Below, piece after piece: positions 6,593 to 8,653 of a stretch of DNA of 8,653 nucleotides (positions within the stretch are counted from its first letter, which is position 1; the number at the start of each line of letters is the position of its first letter). The notes under the pieces were generated by a model that had not been told where the DNA came from, searched no databases, and saw nothing but the letters and a program-made list of their open reading frames with translations. Origin of the DNA: W0P33-017 sp963640395. Lineage in GTDB: Bacteria > Bacillota > Clostridia > Lachnospirales > Lachnospiraceae. The position numbers were made by a program, and so were the translations under genes. The stretch is from NCBI GenBank assembly GCA_963640395.1, contig CAVHZH010000092.1, forward strand, positions 1 through 8,653, written 5' to 3'.

Positions 6593-7270
6593 CTACTTTT
6601 CCTGTTCGCGGATAATATTCTTCACGACATCCACCTGATTGCTGATATGCCTGCGAATCATTTCTGTCACGGCATCCTTATCCTTTTTCATGATTCCGCG
6701 ATAGATCGCCTCGTGCTCCTGCAATAGCTGCTCATGGTTACTCGGATTTTTCAGATATTCCACACGATACCGGTACATCTGCTCCCGCAGATTATTTAAC
6801 ATATTGATCAGCTTCGGGTTGTCTGTCGCCTGATAGATCACATCATGGAATTCCACATCCGTCTCTGCCATGCGTTTGATATCCCCGCTCTTTAGCGATG
6901 TCTCAAATTTTTCCATGCTTTCACGCAGCTTTGCGATCTCCTCATCCGTGATCTTATCGCACGCCACCTGTACCGACAGCTCCTCCAGCGCCTCGCGGAT
7001 CTCAAGCACATCCTGCATGTCCTTTTCTGTCATGCCTGCCACGATCGCACCCTTTCTGGGAATCGTGATCGCCAGCCCCTCCTGCTCCAGCATCCGGATC
7101 GCCTCACGGATCGGTGTGCGGCTCACTCCGAGCTTCGCCGCCAGTTGAAGCTCCATCAGACGCTCGCCCGGCACCAGATCCCCGCGCAGAATCGCCTCGC
7201 GCAAAGTATTAAATACCACATCCCGAAGTGGCAGATACGCATCCATATTTAATTTTAACTGATCATTCAT
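6593..7270 (-). CDS. GntR-family transcriptional regulator, FadR/FCD subfamily
   Basis: A 225-residue DNA-binding regulator. The N-terminal winged helix (about 13-78) has the GntR signature ILRGDLVPGERL (28-39) and helix-turn-helix LAAKLGVSRTPIREAIRMLE (43-62), with wing residues PRKGAIVAGM (71-80). The all-helical FCD effector domain spans about 85-220. It keeps the metal ligands expected for the Asp-His-His-His subclass, D138, H142, H186 and H208, so a small carboxylate bound through a metal is the likely ligand. The ATG overlaps the ispE stop as ATGA, with AAGGAGA (7278-7284) inside ispE, so it is translationally coupled to ispE. A perfect TTGTATACAA palindrome in the ispE promoter region is a plausible operator and suggests autoregulation. 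The effector is unknown. Confidence 0.94.
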   Translation of the reverse strand: MNDQLKLNMDAYLPLRDVVFNTLREAILRGDLVPGERLMELQLAAKLGVSRTPIREAIRMLEQEGLAITIPRKGAIVAGMTEKDMQDVLEIREALEELSVQVACDKITDEEIAKLRESMEKFETSLKSGDIKRMAETDVEFHDVIYQATDNPKLINMLNNLREQMYRYRVEYLKNPSNHEQLLQEHEAIYRGIMKKDKDAVTEMIRRHISNQVDVVKNIIREQEK

Positions 7271-8148
7271 CTGTCTGTCTCCTTATGAAACGGTCTCGTC
7301 ACATAGACCTGCCTGGCAAGCCCGCTGTCACGAACCTGTTCCTTTGCCATATATGCCTGTTCCTTATCCGAAAAAATACCAAATACCGTCGGTCCGCTGC
7401 CGCTCATCATCGCAGCAAGCGCGCCGTGATCCGTCATCAACTGCTTGATCTGCGCGATCTGCGGGTGCATCGGAACAGTTACATCCTCCAGCACATTTCC
7501 CATGTGTGTCGCCAGCGATGCCAGATCCTGCGCCTTCAGATCCTCGATCTGCGCGTCAATCGGCGGATGGGGCGGCTGCGCAAGTGCATCAAGCGCCTGA
7601 TAGACCGATTTCGTAGATACACTCACCGGTGGTTTGGCAATGAGAATGTAGCATTGCGGCATCGGCGGCAACGTGGTGAGCTCCTCTCCGATCCCCTCCG
7701 CGAGTGCTGTCCCACGGAGCAGGCAGAACGGAACATCCGCGCCGATCTGCAAGCCGTATTCCATCAGCCGCTGCATCGGTATACCGAGCTTCCACAGCTT
7801 ATTGATCCCGTATAACACGGCTGCCGCATCCGTGCTGCCGCCTGCCATGCCCGCTGCGACCGGAATACACTTATGGATGCGCACATCCACGCCCGTGACC
7901 TGTGGATAATCTTTCCTTAGCAATTCTGCCGCCTGATAAGCAATATTATGATGATCTGTCGGCAAAAAATTCAGATTCGTCGCAAGCGTAATGTCCTTAT
8001 GCGCTGCTTTCCGAACCGTTACCCAGTCATACAGATCGATCGTCTGCATGATCATACGCACCAGATGGTAGCCATCCTCTCGTACACCGATCACATCCAA
8101 TCCGAGATTGATTTTTGCCAATGCTTTTAAATGAATGACATTCGCCAT
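7267..8148 (-). CDS. ispE: 4-diphosphocytidyl-2-C-methyl-D-erythritol kinase
   Basis: A cytoplasmic GHMP kinase. It phosphorylates the 2-hydroxyl of CDP-methylerythritol with ATP in the non-mevalonate (MEP) route to isoprenoids. Counting from the ATG at 8148 it has 293 residues, the normal length. Motifs are the substrate-site start LKALAKINLGLDV (7-19, K12/N14) and EDGYH (24-28), the ATP loop PVAAGMAGGSTDAA (96-109), GADVP with catalytic Asp138 (136-140), and the C-terminal MMSGSGPTVFGIF glycine motif. A TTG two codons upstream (8154) is in frame, but AGGGGA lies only one base before it and at proper spacing from the ATG, so 8148 is preferred. It is first in an operon with the GntR gene. The other MEP-pathway genes are not in the window. 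Confidence 0.96.
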   Translation of the reverse strand: MANVIHLKALAKINLGLDVIGVREDGYHLVRMIMQTIDLYDWVTVRKAAHKDITLATNLNFLPTDHHNIAYQAAELLRKDYPQVTGVDVRIHKCIPVAAGMAGGSTDAAAVLYGINKLWKLGIPMQRLMEYGLQIGADVPFCLLRGTALAEGIGEELTTLPPMPQCYILIAKPPVSVSTKSVYQALDALAQPPHPPIDAQIEDLKAQDLASLATHMGNVLEDVTVPMHPQIAQIKQLMTDHGALAAMMSGSGPTVFGIFSDKEQAYMAKEQVRDSGLARQVYVTRPFHKETDR

Positions 8149-8185
8149 ATCCAAATCCCCTGTCTTGTATGTTGTCTACTGTATT

Positions 8186-8195
8186 TTGTATACAA
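8186..8195. promoter_or_regulatory. Candidate GntR operator (TTGTATACAA)
   Basis: A perfect 10-bp palindrome that fits the TNGTNNNACNA-type operators of FadR/FCD GntR proteins. It lies immediately downstream of the predicted ispE start, or over the -10 if the alternative promoter TTGTAA (8211-8216)-N18-TATACA (8187-8192) is used. Either position suits repression. Half-site-like TTGTAT also occurs at 8165-8170. Confidence 0.55.
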
Positions 8196-8217
8196 TCTGT
8201 TACTACTATGTTACAAT
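8189..8217 (+). promoter_or_regulatory. Candidate divergent promoter for the structured RNA
   Basis: On the plus strand TATACA (8189-8194) is followed after 17 bases by TACAAT (8212-8217). The -10 is one mismatch from consensus, the -35 matches 4 of 6. It would start transcription near 8224 toward the hairpins and the structured segment at 8281-8542. It overlaps the operator-like palindrome. AT-rich sequence makes chance matches likely. Confidence 0.35.
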
Positions 8218-8236
8218 TTCCCGAAAAAAAAGTCAA
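8208..8236 (-). promoter_or_regulatory. Sigma-A-type promoter of ispE-gntR
   Basis: On the minus strand TTGACT (8236-8231) and TAACAT (8213-8208) are separated by 17 bases. The -35 matches 5 of 6 and the -10 matches 4 of 6. Transcription would start near 8201, giving a leader of about 50 nt that contains the TTGTATACAA palindrome. Confidence 0.6.
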
Positions 8237-8245
8237 CTATGACTT
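8230..8245. other. Inverted repeat over the ispE -35 box
   Basis: AAGTCA (8230-8235) and TGACTT (8240-8245) form a perfect 6-bp inverted repeat with a 4-base loop ACTA. It overlaps the TTGACT -35 element of ispE. It could be an operator or the first hairpin of a rightward transcript; it may be chance. Confidence 0.35.
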
Positions 8246-8247
8246 AT

Positions 8248-8274
8248 GGAAATGCTGATTTAATCAGCGTTTCC
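8248..8274. repeat. Palindromic repeat copy 2
   Basis: GGAAATGCTGATT, a central T, then AATCAGCGTTTCC. The arms are complementary over 13 bp with a single T-G pair (8253/8269), which is a wobble on the plus strand. It shares the sequence of copy 3 at 8600-8632 except for that one base, and the core of copy 1 at 27-52. Confidence 0.9.
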
Positions 8275-8280
8275 TTATAT

Positions 8281-8542
8281 TTTCCAATGTGTTGGCTGGC
8301 AGCAGGCGCGGCAGTTCCCGCAAGCATGTCTTTGCTCGCGCTGCTACATTACGAAATGCGCTACTCGTAATGTGAATGGCTGCGGGTAAAACAGTTCGCG
8401 GCAGTTGCGACGTTTGTCCGGCGAAGTGCGAGCTTGCAGACAGAGCTAGCGGTACCTGGCAAAACAAAGCGAGACACCGCTGGGCAATTGGATCAAATGA
8501 TCGCGATACTGTTGTGACCGCAGCCAACCAACACATTAGAAA
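8281..8542 (+). ncRNA. Candidate structured noncoding RNA (about 260 nt), unassigned
   Basis: Hand folding gives a nested structure. P1 is 8286-8295/8528-8537 (10 bp), extended by 8281-8284/8539-8542 past one mismatch. A junction then opens to P1a (8301-8310/8337-8345, one bulged G; inner hairpin 8320-8324/8331-8335), P1b (8346-8354/8365-8373, 9 bp) and P2 (8377-8385/8518-8526, 9 bp). P2 encloses P3 (8390-8400/8502-8513, 11 bp, bulged T8507). P3 encloses P4 (8402-8408/8484-8490) and a small hairpin 8491-8494/8499-8502, which competes with P3 for C8502. P4 encloses P5 (8413-8418/8439-8444), capped by 8421-8426/8433-8437, and P6 (8446-8453/8476-8483). Pairs 8404-8488, 8414-8443, 8447-8482 and 8324-8331 are G-U on the plus strand but would be A-C mismatches on the minus strand; only the 8285/8538 mismatch favours minus. 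It matches no RNA class I know (not RNase P, tmRNA, SRP, 6S or T-box). Confidence 0.55.
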
Positions 8543-8553
8543 TTTCCCATCGC

Positions 8554-8586
8554 AAAAAAAGATGCCTGACCAAGCGACCAGACATC
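8554..8586 (-). terminator. Leftward rho-independent terminator
   Basis: On the minus strand GATGTCTG (8586-8579) pairs with CAGGCATC (8568-8561), 8 bp including one U-G pair. It is followed by seven T's (8560-8554). On the plus strand the same pair would be a C-A mismatch and there is no T-tract, so it acts leftward. It most likely ends the transcript of a leftward gene beyond the right edge. Confidence 0.75.
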
Positions 8587-8599
8587 CTTACCACACATT

Positions 8600-8632
8600 T
8601 AAGGAAATGCTGATTTAATCAGCATTTCCTTA
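8600..8632. repeat. Palindromic repeat copy 3 (perfect)
   Basis: A perfect 33-bp palindrome: a 16-base arm beginning TAAGGAAATGCTGATT at 8600-8615, a central T at 8616, and the complementary arm at 8617-8632. Its inner 27 bases differ from copy 2 at one position only. There is no T-tract after either arm, so it is not a standard terminator. Confidence 0.9.
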
Positions 8633-8653
8633 GCAGCCTCCGGCGGATCGCAC

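Larger units (their letters stand above)
8248..8632. other. Palindrome-bounded element, possibly a MITE-like repeat
   Basis: Two nearly identical palindromes bracket about 385 bp without a credible protein gene; the reading frames inside (up to 90 codons) have no family resemblance and no ribosome binding site. The segment is more GC-rich and more structured than the adjacent promoter DNA. It holds the 8281-8542 RNA-like fold and a leftward terminator. No clear target-site duplication is visible, so mobility is only inferred. Confidence 0.35.

Noticed and set aside
8446..8460. T-box-like AGGTACCGC on the minus strand
   Set aside because: A T-box leader needs the full TGGNACCGCG element, a specifier stem and a following terminator/gene. 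Here the match is partial, the wobble pairs favour the plus strand, and the ispE promoter lies between this site and any gene.
8281..8542. Known large RNAs: RNase P, tmRNA, SRP RNA, 6S, OLE, group I/II introns
   Set aside because: None of their conserved cores is visible (for example the RNase P GAGGAAAGTCC block, the SRP GGAAG..AGCAG loop, the intron domain V or P7). OLE is much larger, although it too can lie near isoprenoid genes.
8131..8618. Open frames of 60-90 codons on both strands in the ispE upstream region
   Set aside because: No ribosome binding sites at their starts, odd composition rich in Cys/Arg/Ala from GC-rich hairpins, and mutual overlap with the RNA-like fold.
8230..8632. 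CRISPR array or att site
   Set aside because: The palindromes are about 350 bp apart, with no regular repeat-spacer pattern, no cas genes and no integrase or tRNA gene nearby.

Overview
The window looks like chromosomal DNA of an endospore-forming Clostridia member, most likely Lachnospiraceae. It carries spoIIR, a complete gerA-type germinant receptor operon, ispE of the MEP isoprenoid pathway and strong AAGGAGG-type ribosome binding sites. The family assignment is inference from gene content and style; no rRNA or other phylogenetic marker is present.

Layout from left to right. Bases 1-174 hold a short palindromic repeat and a sigma-A-type promoter. That promoter drives the only rightward gene, a small membrane-anchored protein of unknown function (175-624). 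The gene converges on galU, and a perfect 23-bp bidirectional terminator stem at 623-672 contains both stop codons. Everything else protein-coding is leftward. Read in the direction of transcription from the right, the order is: ispE, a GntR/FCD regulator overlapping it by 4 bases, a terminator, gerAA-gerAB-gerAC, spoIIR, a DUF1934 (YwiB-like) protein, and galU.

The genes fall into three apparent transcription units. (1) ispE-gntR has a sigma-A-type promoter and a perfect TTGTATACAA palindrome just downstream of it, a likely operator for the co-encoded GntR protein. (2) gerAA-AB-AC has a sigma-G-like promoter whose -10 abuts the terminator of the preceding unit. No terminator separates it from spoIIR, which has its own good sigma-F-like promoter with the -35 lying over the gerAC stop. 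(3) The DUF1934 gene and galU share an extended -10 promoter just after spoIIR. The middle of the window is therefore a forespore-programme block (SpoIIR signals to the mother cell; GerA will detect germinants) between housekeeping genes.

The 8157-8653 interval, upstream of ispE, contains no convincing protein gene but is rich in structure. Two copies of a near-perfect 27-33 bp palindrome (8248-8274, 8600-8632; a third degenerate copy is at 27-52) bracket a segment. Within it, 8281-8542 folds by hand into a nested, multi-branched RNA with at least eight helices. G-U pairs favour the + strand. A leftward rho-independent terminator (8554-8586) lies beside it. This candidate structured noncoding RNA inside a palindrome-bounded, possibly mobile repeat is the least explained and most interesting item in the window.
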